DNA of 64,000 bases from Branchiostoma belcheri (GCF_001625305.1 NW_017803379.1:636801-700800); one strand, 5' to 3'. Shown: positions 47,171 to 60,895, counted from the first letter of the stretch. The notes: generated by a model from the sequence alone, not told the origin. Program-made: numbers and translations.

Positions 47171-50100
47171 ATGGCGGCCAAAATCGTCCATATGTTGCCC
47201 GTCGTGAAAAAGGTACTGATTTTCTCTTCTTGTGGAAACCAAATGAGTATATTTGTGTGGTTTTAGTATGTGTATGGGGTATAGAATAATATTGGCATTG
47301 AACAACGCTTGTGATTTGACCACAGCTGACAAATATAGTTATGATTTATTATCAGTGGGAGGGGGGCGTAAATAATTTCAAAGTTCCTGAATGAAAGTTA
47401 TTGAAATGTAGACATAAAACAATCTGTGGTGTGTGATTTTTCAGAAGAAGGTACGCCATAGAAAAACATTCAATATACCATATTTGATTGTGTACCCGTC
47501 AGTTTTGCTCAGTACAACTACAAGCTGCGTAAAGATAGACTGATCCCCTCACATAGGCTGGACTCCTACTCTTACTGTAGGTGTGGCTGTCATTATTATT
47601 AGCAGCATTAGCATCACACCTGAAGGTCTCTTTCCAAGAGAGTACAAGTTTCGTGAGGGATAACAATCAGATATTGAACTCCTGAGCTGTAGACTAGAGG
47701 CAGGGTTACTCACTAAAATGTTAACATTACATGATGTATGTACAGTATATGTAACGTTATCTATATTCGTTATCCACCATTTCTCCCACATTTCAGCAAG
47801 TGAAGCAGCATGTGATTGTGAAGGTGGACGACCCAGGACCCCTGGGGTTCCTCCTGGGAATCCCCAGCACCAAGACTGGCACCACCACGGTGGTAGGGTT
47901 AGGTGCCCTGGTGGGGTCGGACGGTACTGCACTGCAGCAGGAGGCTGAGGACATCTTACTCCACATTCCTGCAGGTAAAGGGAACGTCTCATAACTTACT
48001 CACTCACTCACTATCCGGTTTATCGTCTGTTGTTCCCCAGCTTCCGAGGGTTAGACATGCTTGCACAGCAATACTTTGGCTTGAATGGCAGCCTGCCATT
48101 TGCCTCTATCCTGTTGGTTGACGTTGTGTGTAGGTCCAAGTGGTGGAAGTCCTCCCTTACATTGTCAAACCATTTCTTGTTTGTAGTAAAACATTAAACT
48201 TTATTCCAACACACATTTCTTCTTTGGTTGACCATAAGGGTTTGGGCTTTCCACATCCAGTGTGAGGATCTTCCTAGGCCATTTGTCATAACTTTTCATA
48301 AGTTCAGAATTTACATCGAAGCAAAATCAACAGACTTGAAAACAAACTCATGATACATAATTGAAAGAATGTTGTTGACTAATGCCTTTTTTTGCAGGTA
48401 TAAGACTGAGTGGAGTTGCGTACACATCAGAGCAACCGCCGACACCTGATTATGTTTCTTCCCAGTGTTTGAGATATGTGCAGGCTGGACTCAAGGTAAG
48501 AATTATGAAACAGCAGTTACCCATTAGTCATGTACAATTTCCTATTATATGTACCATTTAGATTATGTTGATGTGAAGTGTGATACCTTAGTATACAGTA
48601 GTTTGTTTGTACTTATGTGACTACTACTACATTATACTAGTAATTTGCTAAACCTGGAAGTTGCCAAGTAAGTGTGAATTTGAATATGTAATGTAATTTT
48701 GACATTTTATATGTCTGACTCTTCCAGGTTTAACCAACCATCAGCATTGACATCATGTTTGAAAAAATATCATGAAAATTTGTCTGTTGTTTGTTCACAT
48801 CCTGTTTTTAAGCAGCATGGATAATTCTTCCTACCACAATTCTTTTCCAGGATGTTTTTGTATCAAGCGAGTGGATTGTACAACATGTCCAAGTAGACCC
48901 AACCACTGAGAATGAGGGGGATGTACAGCCGTCAAAAGTGTTTCTTTATGACTCCAACAGTGGCAGTGCCACCCCTGTTGATGTTCGTGAGGTGGAAGAT
49001 TCCATCCTTTCGTCCACTACATTGTTGTTACGTCTCCAGGGGCAACTGTCACTCGAGTTTGAATACAATCCTGGAGAAGGTGGGACTTCTGACACTTTCA
49101 TACATTTCGGTCCATGAAAAGAATTTGCAAAGAAGTTTTAAAGACATTTAAGGTCAAAATCAGATCTGTCAAAGCATGATGAAAAAGGTCACTAAAGAAC
49201 ATCCATTCCTAGCTGCACATTTTTTCCTATTCCTAAAGTTTCCAAGGAAAATCTCTTGACAAATTTCACTTTATGATGACGTGCATTTCACTATCACATC
49301 ACTTGTTGTCATAAGAATATTACTGATATGCCAACCCATTACCATTCACCAGATGATGGCATGTTCAAAGCCGTTGAGGAGGGGTTCAGAAACCTGCAGG
49401 AGAAGATCGCGACTCCCGCCGCCATATTCCACCTCACGGACAGCGACGTCCTCCTGCGACAGCACGAAACCGTGGACGCAACTTCCCTCCCCTTGTCTTA
49501 CCAGGACCCCTGCCACAGGCTGCTGCAGTTCGTGGCAAGATCAGGCTCAGAGGAGTTGCCCAAAAAAGGAGGGAGCAAAGATAGCAAAGGAAGAAGTAAT
49601 ACACAGGTATAATATATATATATATAATTTGCTGATGATCATGAAGGTATTTTGTACAGACATATTTGAACAAAATATTGTATAAAAATTTGTTATATCA
49701 ACCATGATGAATGACAATTCCTTTTGTTAAGAGGATGAAGAGTCAAATTGTGAAAAGGACATTTGAAAACAATATAGAGATGATTAGAATGTTCTTTTTT
49801 TATTCTTGTATTAAGCTGAGGAAAGGGTTTATCACCCTGTTACGGGCAGTATAACCCTGACCAATATGGTCGACCGATAATGATTCTGCTTGTTTTTTGC
49901 CAGGATGTGTTGAGTATGCAGCTCCTGTTCCAGCAGACTGGTCTGGAGGCCATGGCCATGTTACCATCCTGTGTACCTCTTATACACTGGGAGAAAAGTA
50001 AGTCACATTCAGTATCAACAAGTGGAGTTCTGTGTTTAACCCTGTTCCTGCTTGGATCTCATTCAAGCAGCACCTTACAAAACAAGTTCTAAATGGGAAC

Positions 50101-53100
50101 TATGCAGCTCCAGATTTCTTACTTAGGGATGATTGTGGTGTGATAGATGTCGATTAGCTTGAGGAATGAATCCACTTTACTATTATACATTACAACATGT
50201 ATGTTACATGTCCTTTGATATCCGTCCTACAGGAAATTTCCACAACGTGTGCCTGCCCGTGTCCATCAATGTGACTGCCTACATCCACAGAGATGACCCT
50301 GTGTCCAGAGTACCCCAGCTCCTGGTGGAGGCTGTGAACAGGCAGCTACGGGGGATGGAGGCATGTCTCAACATGCACTTTCAGGTGAAATGTCTTTTTA
50401 CCACGATTGACTCCTATGTATGACTGCTAACTTCCCATTGCCTACTAACCTGATAAAACTAGCAGCTGCTTAGTGGCCGCATTGTATTGTCGTGTTGGAA
50501 TCCCAATAAAATAAAAAAAACCTGATTAACAGATTATTTGTAGTTTGTATTGGTTCTTGTATCAGTCCTGCAGGGCAAAGGTTTAGCCAGTTCCTAATGT
50601 ATCTAATATCTCGATGTATTTCCAGGGAGGCCAGTTCTGTGTGCCGACAGCCTACCACTTCCTCGCACCTGGCATGCCGCATCTGCTGACAGCTGTCTAT
50701 CCCAGCAGCCTCCCTGATGACAAGTTAGGTAAGGACACAGCTCCAATCAGAGATGGTAGACTTGGCATATATTGGCAGAACTTGTAGACATTGCACTGTA
50801 CTTTCTGGGCATAGAAACTCAAGTGCAGACGCACAGTGTCGTGTACACATCCACGCACACATACACACACACAGATATTAGTTCATGATCACTGTCAAGT
50901 AATAATATGCAGCAGATGCCATATTAAAGTATCAGTTCAATGTTCTTGTTGATCTGTTCTGCACAACTTTTACTCTCAATGTAATTTTGACTTTCTTCCT
51001 TTGCAGACTGGTACAGGAAAGACCTGCATCAAAGATTCTCCCTCCCTACCGACCGTCCTTTGTTAAGGAGACAAAACGCTTATGTTTTCCCTGAAGATCA
51101 GCATGGAGGTACAAACCAAAATTTCTTATATTCCACTTGAGACTTATGCATGTAGTTATAACTGCCCTTCACATAACACACCAGCTGTATGACTCATTAA
51201 AATACTAATTGTCTTTGTCTCTTTCACATGATTTGCCAATACATGTACCTGTAACCATTCTGATTTTTCTTTCCTTTCAGATATCTATTTGACAAACCCA
51301 CATGAAGGGCTGCCGCCATCTGGAGGTTGGTTTTGGTTTTGGAGGTTGATTATACCCTCTACATGTAGCTATAAAGGATAGACCAGTTAATTGCCATAAG
51401 GGTTGATATTATGAAATTTGGGGTGAAGCCTTTCATATAGTACCATGATTGAGTTAATGATATTTCCTTTGTCTCCAGCTAAAGGTGAAGTGACAGTGGT
51501 ACAGGGCAGGTACACGTACCATCACTACATGCAGGACCGTATGAACGACAGTGGCTGGGGGTGTGCCTACAGGTCCCTACAGACTATCTGCTCCTGGTTT
51601 AACCTACAGGGGTACACAGACAGACCTGTCCCAACTCACAGGGAGATACAGCAGGTATGCAGTTTGCCATGCAACATTAGTAACTCAGTTAGGAAATTCA
51701 GAAGAAAACTTATTTCTTAATACTCTGTGAGTGCCAGCTTTGCTAAGTGCAATGCTTTGATATAATTATTGACTAGCAAAAATTTTAATTTCTGACTTTC
51801 TTTTCAAAGTTTCAAGACTTCTTGATCACTTTAAAGTTATACATGCAAGCCAAAATCCACTGAATATTTAGGTAATAAGCATTTTCAAAAGCTTTGCACT
51901 GTACAATGTTTGTGTGTACTAATTTTTTGCAGAGATTCAACTGTTGTACTTTTTCACTCCACAGGCCCTGGTTGACGTAGGGGACAAACCAGTAACGTTT
52001 GTAGGGAGTCGGAAGTGGATTGGGTCTATAGAAGTCAGCACATGTCTGAACCAACTACTTGGGGTAAGTTACAATTTTTCATGCTGCAAAAGGTAATCTG
52101 CTTGTTTAATGTCATATAATGCTATGGCTGTTTTAAGACCCTCAAGTCAAGATTATCTAGCAGTGTTTAAGATTGACACAGGGCGGTGTGAGGAAAGCTA
52201 AATTTTTTTCTCGTTTTACTGAATTTTTCATCAGATCTGAATGTCTGAATGTCACTGCTATGAATATCTGCTATAATATAAAATTACAAAATATTGATAT
52301 GATTTAAATTTCATGAACGTATCTTTTGTGTATGCTCAGGTGACGTCCAGAATCATGTGTGTAAACAGCGGTGCTGACCTGGGGGGTAAAGGTCGTGAGC
52401 TGGCACTGCACTTCCAGACCCAGGGGACACCTATCATGATAGGTAGGTACTGCACCAAATGTGAGAACGTCTCATTTAAGATCGTATTCGCATATTTAAG
52501 GATGACATCCTGTATATAGATTTCAAATGTTGTGTCAGAAAAGATGTCGTCTGCAAGTTAAGTGCAATGGGCAAAATTCTAAAGAAATGTTGACCAATAC
52601 TAGTATCTAACGAAAATTGAATGTGAAAAAAAAGGCTTTCGCACAGGCACAGTACATTCTGCCAACATGTTATATGAATTACAAGCATACTGTACTTAGA
52701 ATCCTTTTCTGTGACCTGCACATGTACATGTATATGTCCACTGTCTGTAGGTGGTGGTGTCCTGGCTCACACCATCCTGGGAGTGGACTTCAGTGACCAG
52801 ACAGGACAGATCAAGTTCCTGGTGCTGGACCCTCACTACGAGGGAGGAGAGGACTTGTCAGTCATTCAGAGCAAGGTCAGGCATCATACAGGGCTCTAGC
52901 CAGCACCTGTTTATCTGCAGATTATTCCACAAACTTTATGTCCCATGACTGTAAAGATGTCGATCGTCAGTGGCAGTCTTGGTTTTGTAGTCAAAGACAT
53001 AACTCCATACATGATGACGGATATGAATTATTCTCGCTTGTAGATTTTTTTCATAATTGAGAATCGGGATGACGTAAAAAAATTCAAGCTAGCTATTTAT

Positions 53101-53510
53101 TTATTTATTTCATTTTAAAACAGCTGGGTAGCACAATTGAGCTGTAAAGCTGCTTTCCAATGGGGCCCAGCATACAGGAGCCCTGGTCATCAGCCACAGT
53201 TGTAAAGACAGGGAGGTGCCATTGAAGCTTTCTATGAAACTGCAGCATGGAAATCCTTCTGAAAATATATGACAAGTAGCTATAGGGTCCAGTATGAGGT
53301 ACAATGTTTTGCCTCAGCAAAGGTTTGCTCTCCAAGTGCTGTTGAGTTTCATTTTCGATGAACAGTCATGGAAACAGTCAGGATTTTTGTTTGTAAGATC
53401 ACATTGTCTTGTATACCATGTAGGGCTGGTGTGGCTGGAAGAGTGTGGAATTCTGGGACAAGACGACTTTCTACAACCTGTGCCTTCCCCAGAGACCTGA
53501 TATTATATAA
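47171..53510 (+). CDS. UFSP2: UFM1-specific protease 2
   Basis: Fifteen exons in phase: 47171-47212, 47797-47974, 48398-48495, 48851-49079, 49353-49606, 49904-49997, 50233-50384, 50626-50728, 51007-51108, 51281-51325, 51479-51654, 51965-52063, 52340-52442, 52751-52875 and 53424-53510, giving 628 residues. The catalytic cysteine C461 lies in [19 protein letters not shown], and D585 and H587 in LDPHYEG complete the papain-like triad. The end, [11 protein letters not shown]...[11 protein letters not shown], is nearly that of human UFSP2. The enzyme matures UFM1 and removes it from targets at the ER. The protein is about 160 residues longer than human (469), the extra being N-terminal. The start ATG lies in CCAACATGGCGGCC, a YY1-type initiation context. 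Confidence 0.95.
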
Positions 53511-54200
53511 CAACATCAGCAATTCTGTCATCACACATGACATCTTGTTATTACACTTTAAATTCTTATTAATCGTGATACATTCAGGTGAAATGATTTA
53601 TACAACAGAATGTCAAATGGATACTGGTTGTACCAATTACATGTACCTGGTAAAATTGATACCGTATATGAATTATTATAAATCAAGTGACTGACAGTAA
53701 CAAACGAAAAAAGCTATAAACCATAAACAGCTACAACTACGCAGTACAATCTCTGAAGTGCCATGCCCTGGCAGGATTTCTCTGTAAATTAGTGACTGAA
53801 GAAAACATCTCCAGATTGGGCAGCTGCTGGAAGTAATGTGTTAAAGAGTTCCCTTTTCTGTGAATCATGTGTCAGACTGTGATTGTGCCATTGATAACTT
53901 CCCCTTTACGAAGGCTATGAATTATGAGAAATTTGAGGAAGTATCCTCGCTATTCAGCATGTAACCATACTCTCACAAGTACATTCCACTGCCAACAAAC
54001 AAGTGCTTGAAGTAAATGCAAACTATTTGTAACTAGTTGTAACTATTCAGTTTTGTATGTTGAAGATGAAAGTTGATTTGAAGCCAGAAAAGTTTCAGTA
54101 TCCACATTTTTGAAATGCACAGATCAGTTAGATTCTTAGATGGCAAGCCTCATTTACTTCCTTCTAAAATCATTAAGTTTGTTGTTGACTTGACTTAATG
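53511..54200. other. UFSP2 3' UTR and intergenic sequence
   Basis: No coding signal recognised; no clear poly(A) signal identified. Confidence 0.35.
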
Positions 54201-54460
54201 CAATGCAAGGTCTAAACGTTTTACCTAAGCCAGTCTCCTATTGGGCTGGCCAAGGCCAATAGCTGTCAGCTGTTACAACTTGTTGGACAGGGCATCATTA
54301 TGTAGCCCTGATCCCCCCAAGCAGGGCAGTTGGTGACAATAGCGGCTGTGGAGAGGTCCTCACCAGGTCAGTCTCAGTATTTTCTGAGAGGAACACTTCC
54401 TCATGGACTTGCTTGTGATATATGCATAGAACTTGCATTAGAGGCTTTCCTTTTTTTGTT
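54201..54460. repeat. Dispersed repeat of about 250 bp, copy 1
   Basis: Very similar to 63724-64000 in the same orientation. Shared blocks include ACCTAAGCCAGTCTC, a hairpin CTATTGGGCTGGCC/AAGGCCAATAG (54238-54262) and GACAATAGCGGCTGTGGAGA. No tRNA-type boxes or target duplications were seen, so the class is unknown. Confidence 0.8.
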
Positions 54461-56144
54461 TAAAAGTTTGTTTTATTATATTTGTTTCAATTTAGGTCTA
54501 TCCATAGCTGTAATAAGCAAATATGTATTTATCAGAAGTGTTTGGTGAAATAAGGAGAATGTGTAATTTAAGGACTACATCGTCATGCATTTATTGTTGT
54601 GTGGGGGTAAAATGTTTCAAATCAGCTCCTTTCCACTAGTTATGATACTCGTTGACGTAACGTTATCCACAGTTATGTTGTTTTTAGAAACAAAGACCTA
54701 AATGATTTCAGACTACTCAGGATTCATCATAATTTACCCCGTAGCTATTAGAGCAGAAGCTCTTTTGATAATTCATACACGTTGTTGTGAAGTACTAGTA
54801 CTTAAATTGCTGAAGAAGGCTTAAACATCCATACTTGCAAACATTCTCGGAGTAGAAGAAACCCTGTATTGATATCCTATATCTGCCACTTGCATGCATG
54901 TTATAATATATACACGTCTCAATCCACTTAAAAATAGCTACTTGTGCGACTTTAAATTGTATACGTATGCTGATAGGTTTGTATCAGTCTGGCAAAGCAG
55001 GCATGGTGAGAGATTTGTCAGCCAGCTGATCGATGATCAAAAAGAGGCTCTGAAAATTCCTGTGTTGACTTCGAGGAAATTTTCTCAGGTTGAGAGAAGT
55101 TCCTCAAACAGCAACAACAAAACAATGTGAAATCAATGTGCAGGGATAAAAGGATCCAACTTAAAGTTTATGGGATATATAATTTCCAGATTTGTTTTGA
55201 ACCGCGACTTTGCCAGTGCTTTTACGCTTTGTGGCTTCGAACAAAAAGATGCCCTTTGACTAGTAATTTCATATCTGATGGCAAAAGCGGAATCCTGTCA
55301 GACAACTTGGCGCTAGCCTCAGGTGCTCGCGTAGCAGCTACAGCTTTTAAAACTCCGCGTCATGATCAGACAGAAATAATTAAATCACAGATCTTTCGAC
55401 TGGTGTATTTTGGGCCGCTGATGTGAACTGTGGAACGTCAACTCTATTCAGACGACCATATTGACACGAACAGGTCTTTCAGACCAGCTCTAGCTAGTAC
55501 GCAATTTGTAACACTGAGTGCATAATGCTGAGGTCACATTTCCAAACTGGGGCCCGGCCGGGCTGTTTGCATCAAAGAAAAATGAATATCACAAATATCT
55601 GTAACACAAATAGTACTCATTTTTTAATATTCATAGTTTCTAAAATTGTTACAGTTTTGACCAGTCTATGTTAATTAAACCCATCTCAAACATATCTATC
55701 TAACATCACCAAGAAACTGGAAGAAGCCGAATCTTTGTATTAGAATTTGTTTTAGAATCCATGTTTGAGATTAGTATTAGTCTTGTCAATGTGTATGTGT
55801 ATGTGTGTTACTTCTACTTTAATTTGTATTTGTATGCCTATACTCAGCATGATAGGAAATGAATGTATAATAAAGTGTAATATAATAAGAATGTACAATC
55901 TACTGTTATCATTAATAACCAATAAGAGGCTGATCAACATATCATTTCTGTCGAGCCTTCGCATTTTAATACAACCTTTCATCTTTCACAGCGATGCAGT
56001 GCAAACATCAAATAATTTGGCAGTCTTTCTAACGAATAAACTGCCCAAGCTCTCTTACTACCAATAACTAGTAATGTTGATAGAATCTTTTTATTACAAG
56101 TAATGTTTAGATGTCGGACAGTTGCAGGTTCGAAGACTTTTACG
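54461..56144. other. Intergenic, upstream of LRR receptor
   Basis: AT-rich sequence without recognised genes or repeats. It should include the LRR-gene promoter; no TATA box stands out near 56050-56100. Confidence 0.35.
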
Positions 56145-59100
56145 ATGGCGACGACTGTAAACCCCCTCCCCAACAGAACAACTGTGACCGTGATTGCCGT
56201 GTGGTTACTCGTGCTGCTGCCCTCCCCTGTTGTACCGTGTCCGGGATCGTGTTCATGTTCTGGTACACGTGTTTCTTGCTATCGCCTTGGACTCACATCC
56301 ATTCCAGACAACATACCCAATACAGCAACATCGGTAAACCTGTATGACAATGCTATACAAACCATCAAAAACAGTGATTTCACCGGCTTGTCAAATCTAC
56401 GGGACCTTTATGTACAAAAAAACTTGATAACCACCCTCACCAACGGGACATTCTCCGGGCTGTCCAGTCTTCAGAGGCTGTACATTAGTCACAATTACAT
56501 ACGAAAGATCCCCGATGGCACTTTTATTAGCTTGTCAAATCTACAGTACCTCGATGTAGACAACAATTTCATAACCACCCTCACCAACGGGACATTCTCC
56601 GGGCTGTCCAGTCTTCAGGGGCTGGGCATTAGTCACAATTACATACGAAAGATCCCCGATGGCACTTTTATCGGCTTGTCAAATTTACAGTACCTCAATG
56701 TAGACTACAATTTCATAACCACCCTCACCAACGGTACATTCTCCGGGCTGTCCAGTCTTCAGAGGCTGTACATTAGTCACAATTACATAGGAAGGATTGC
56801 CGATGGCACTTTTATCAGTTTGTCAAATCTACAGATACTCTATGTAGACTACAATGTTTTAACCACACTCACCAACGGTACATTCTCTGGGCTGTCCAGT
56901 CTTCAGAGGCTAAGCATTCGTCACAATTACATACGAAAGATCCCCGATGGCACTTTTATCAGTTTGTCAAATTTGCAGTACCTCTATGTAGACAACAATT
57001 TTATAACCACCCTCACCAACGGTACATTCTCAAGGCTGTCCAGTCTTCAGAGGCTGAACATTCGTCATAATCGTATTAGAAGAATCTCCGGCAGTGCTTT
57101 TGATGGCCTATCAAGGATTTCATCACTTTATCTCGACTACAATGTCATTAGAAACATCACAAATGACACTTTCTTCGGTCTTGTGAACCTACAATATCTT
57201 CACCTTGCACACAACTCCATCACAAACATCACCAGTAGTACATTCACTGGTCTACCTAACCTTCAAACGCTGAATCTCCGTAACAATGGCATCATGGACA
57301 TCCCAAGTAACACGTTTGTCGGCCTATCAAATCTCCATACTTTGATACTTGACAAAACCGCCAGTGGCATAGTTTTGCCCAACCTTGAACGTTTATTTCT
57401 TTGGCATAGTGGCATAACAAGGCTCACTAGTGAACTTTTTACCGGTCTCCCGGGGCTTAAGAACCTGTATCTGCTGTACAGTGGCATCAAAAATATTGCA
57501 GGCGGCGCTTTCAGTGGTCTGCCCCATCTTAGTTATCTGCATCTTCAGTACAACGACATAACAACTCTCACCAGTGGAGCTTTCAATGGTCTGTCCAGTC
57601 TTGAGTATCTGAATCTTCAGAACAACGACATAACAACTCTCACCAGTGGAGCTTTCAGTGGTCTGTCCAGTCTTGAGTATCTGAATCTTCAGAACAACGA
57701 CATAACAACTCTCATCAATGGCACTTTCAATGGTCTGTCAAGTCTCCGTAGACTGTATCTTCAGAACAACGACATAACAAATATCACCAGTGGCGCTTTC
57801 AATAGTCTGTCAAATCTTTATACACTGCACCTTGGGAACAACGACATTACATCTCTCATCAATGGCACTTTCAGTAATTTATCCAGTCTTTCAACTCTGC
57901 AACTTCAGAACAACAACATTGAAAATATCGCCAGTGGTACTTTCAGTGGGCTTGGCAATCTTCGGACATTAAATCTTGGTGATAATGTCATAAACAACAT
58001 CAGTAATGACACTTTCATTGGACTGTCCCGCCTTTCGTATTTGTCCCTTCGTAACAATGACATTACAACTATCAGTGGTATCTTCAGTAAGCTTCGTAAT
58101 CTACAAACAGTAAATCTAGATGATAACAGTCTTATCAACATCCCTGATGGTGCTTTTACAGGTCTGCTCCAGTTATCAAGTCTGTATCTTCGTAACAACC
58201 TCATGAAAACTATTGACAGCAATACTTTCAGTAGTCTATTGAATCTTCAACGTCTATATCTCGACAACAATGATATCTCATCTATCACCAATGGCGCTTT
58301 CAACCGACTACCCAGACTCCATGAACTTTCTCTCAACAATAACACTATAACCTATATAAACACTATAACCAATATGCCCAATATTCAGCGACTACATCTC
58401 AACAACAATCCAATTTCTAATATCAACGGAAGTTCTTTCTCAGGCCTGTCTAGCCTTACATACCTTAACCTCCAGAACTGTGGCATTACAAGCATCGATG
58501 GTGGCACGTTCATCGGTCTGCCTCGGCTTAGCACTCTGTTCCTCGACGGCAATATCTTAGCCAACATCTCCAGTATGTCTTTCACACTGCCTTTGGCTAA
58601 TCTTGACAATCTGTATCTTCGGAACTGTGGCATTATAGGCATTAACAATGACAACCTCAGGAGTCTACAAAGTCTTTCCTATCTACAATTAGACAACAAT
58701 TTCATATCCAACATTGGGAATGGTACATTCGTTGGCCTATCCCGTCTTCAAAACCTAAATCTTCAGAACAATGCCATATCCGAAATCGCTGATGGCGCAT
58801 TCAATGGACTGTTCAGTCTAAAAACACTTAATCTTGCCAACAATTTCCTACCCAACATAGCTCGTACCCACTTCACGGACATGCATAATCTTCGAAAGAT
58901 ATATCTTAAGAACAATAACATACGTCACGTTGATGCCACAGCTTTCTCTGATCTTCTTAACCTAAAAGAGTTGTACCTAGACGGAAACCCTTTGGGAAAC
59001 CTGACGGACGACCTGTTTTCTCGCATAACTAAGCTACAAGTTATCAGTTTAGTTAGATGCAAACTCACCACCGTACCGACCTTGCCGCCATCTATCAAAT

Positions 59101-60895
59101 TGATTCATCTTGGTGGGAACCCAATACAGATACTACAGTCGGGAGATTTCAGCGACCTGCCGAACCTTCTGGATCCAGATCTTTGCAACCAATACAAGGA
59201 CACAAAGGCAGATTATGATCAAATAAATGAGGACTACTACTACTCCTCCGACTATGGCTACTACTACAACAATGACAACTGTGACTACAGCAGATCATAC
59301 AAGAATGCATCAGATTACCCTCTCATCAGAGTAGCTAGAGGGGCATTCACCCACCTCGATCATCTGAAGGCCATAACGTTACGGGGTAACGGTATCATCT
59401 ACATCTCCCCACGAGCTTTCGTCAACCTGCCGAGTCTGATGGATGTAGATCTGAGTTACAATGAGATCCCCTACCTGCTTCCAGACACATTTGTGGACGT
59501 ACCCCGTCTTCGGTTCCTGTATCTCCATAGCAACAAGCTAACCGCCCTTCCACCGGAGCTGTTTGGGAGACTGCCAGCGCTGGAAAAAGTCACTCTGTAC
59601 AACAACCCGTGGAAGTGTGACTGTTGGCTACAGGGGATGGTACAGTGGATAAATACCACAGACGTGACATATGAAGGTCGATCACCGGTTAAGTGCACAT
59701 GGAGTCCAGTGCCATCCCTGCTGAATGTGTCACTGTCACAAGTGGATCCCCAGTCACTGATCTGCGAGCAGACCACAACACCGCAATTAACATCAACAGC
59801 TACGAGCCACACCAGCACAAGGATAGAGGAAAACACCATTCCCTCGCCTACAAAAAAGACTGCTTTCACAGTTACTCCCAGCATCTCTCCACCAAGAGAT
59901 GTTTCTTTGGTAACAACAACCGCAACTGAATCGATAGTTCAATGGGAATCTCCCTCTAACGATGTCATGGGCTACATGATCTCTTACGTGAACACAAAGA
60001 GTGGCCGAGTACAGAGGACCCAACCAATTCATCCAAGCGTCAATTTCTACACTATATCTAACTTGTCTCCGGGTACAACATATCGCGTGTGTGTAGTCGC
60101 TCTGTATACAGTGGGCAGAAGTGCAGCAACAAACAACACGTGCATCACGGTCACAACAAAAGAGGGCACAAGCACAGACCAAACCCTGGTCATTTCCCTG
60201 GCAGCAGTGGGTGTCATCGCAGCGGTGGTCATCGTGGGAACGATCGTGATGTGCAAGGTACATTTTTCAGACTTAGTGGTTGCGTAGACTTCACTTTGGG
60301 TATGGTGGATGAATTTTAATTCCATCTACGATAGATCTATAACCAGTTGTGTGCTTCAAATGGCATACTAGTAGTGGATTTTAGCAACAAGCCCTGTATA
60401 TGTGGAGAGAAGCAACCGATGCTCTGCATACAGTTCCTTATACATGTACCAGCTGGACTTAAGAAAAGTACCATTCAATTTGTAACTGAAATAGATTTAT
60501 GCGTACCTTTTCAGTTGAGGCGAATGCATCAATCTACACCCAGTTCTACCCACAATGCAGCACACAACATCCAACTGACGTCAACTGCGACGTCAACGGC
60601 GACACCTCCGGTCACAAACACCGGCGTGGCGGCAACTCGCCCTGACGACAAGTTGGACGTGGCGGCTGGTGGACAAACATCAACCCCTTCTGATGACCAC
60701 TTCTACATGCATCTGGTATATCCTGACACACAGGGACGAGGCGTAACAAACCCAGCAGCAACCCCTGGCCAAAGTGGGGCAGCATCCCCAGGTAGGCAGT
60801 CTGAGAGTGTACATGTATATGAAGATGTTAATGAGACAAGGAAGCAAGTTGGAGGAAATGTCGAAGACCATGTCTACCAGAACGATGCACTGTAG
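56145..60895 (+). CDS. Giant LRR receptor: LRRNT - about 40 LRRs - LRRCT - FN3 - TM - tyrosine-motif tail
   Basis: Two coding exons, 56145-60257 and 60515-60895, join AAG|TTG in phase for 1497 residues. ATG 56145 is chosen because it directly precedes a signal peptide (hydrophobic core about residues 13-30); an upstream in-frame ATG at 56103 would bury it. The LRRNT is CPGSCSCSGTRVSC. About 40 typical 24-residue LRRs (SLQRLYISHNYIRKIPDGTF type) follow to about residue 1140, broken by a Tyr/Asp-rich insert near residues 1015-1060. The LRRCT starts NPWKCDCWLQG, then comes a Thr-rich linker, an FN3 domain (about 1248-1342) and one TM helix (about 1347-1370). The 127-codon exon 2 encodes a cytoplasmic tail with YMHL, YEDV and YQND motifs. 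It is a cell-surface recognition protein; ligand unknown, immune or neural roles both possible. Confidence 0.88.

Noticed and set aside
55765..56067. 100-codon frame before the LRR receptor
   Set aside because: AT-rich, no signal or motif, and not joined in phase to the receptor.
60258..60289. LRR receptor ending at the stop just after the TM helix
   Set aside because: AAG|gtacat is a usable donor, and the downstream acceptor at 60513-60514 joins in phase to a motif-rich tail; read-through would leave only a short non-conserved end.
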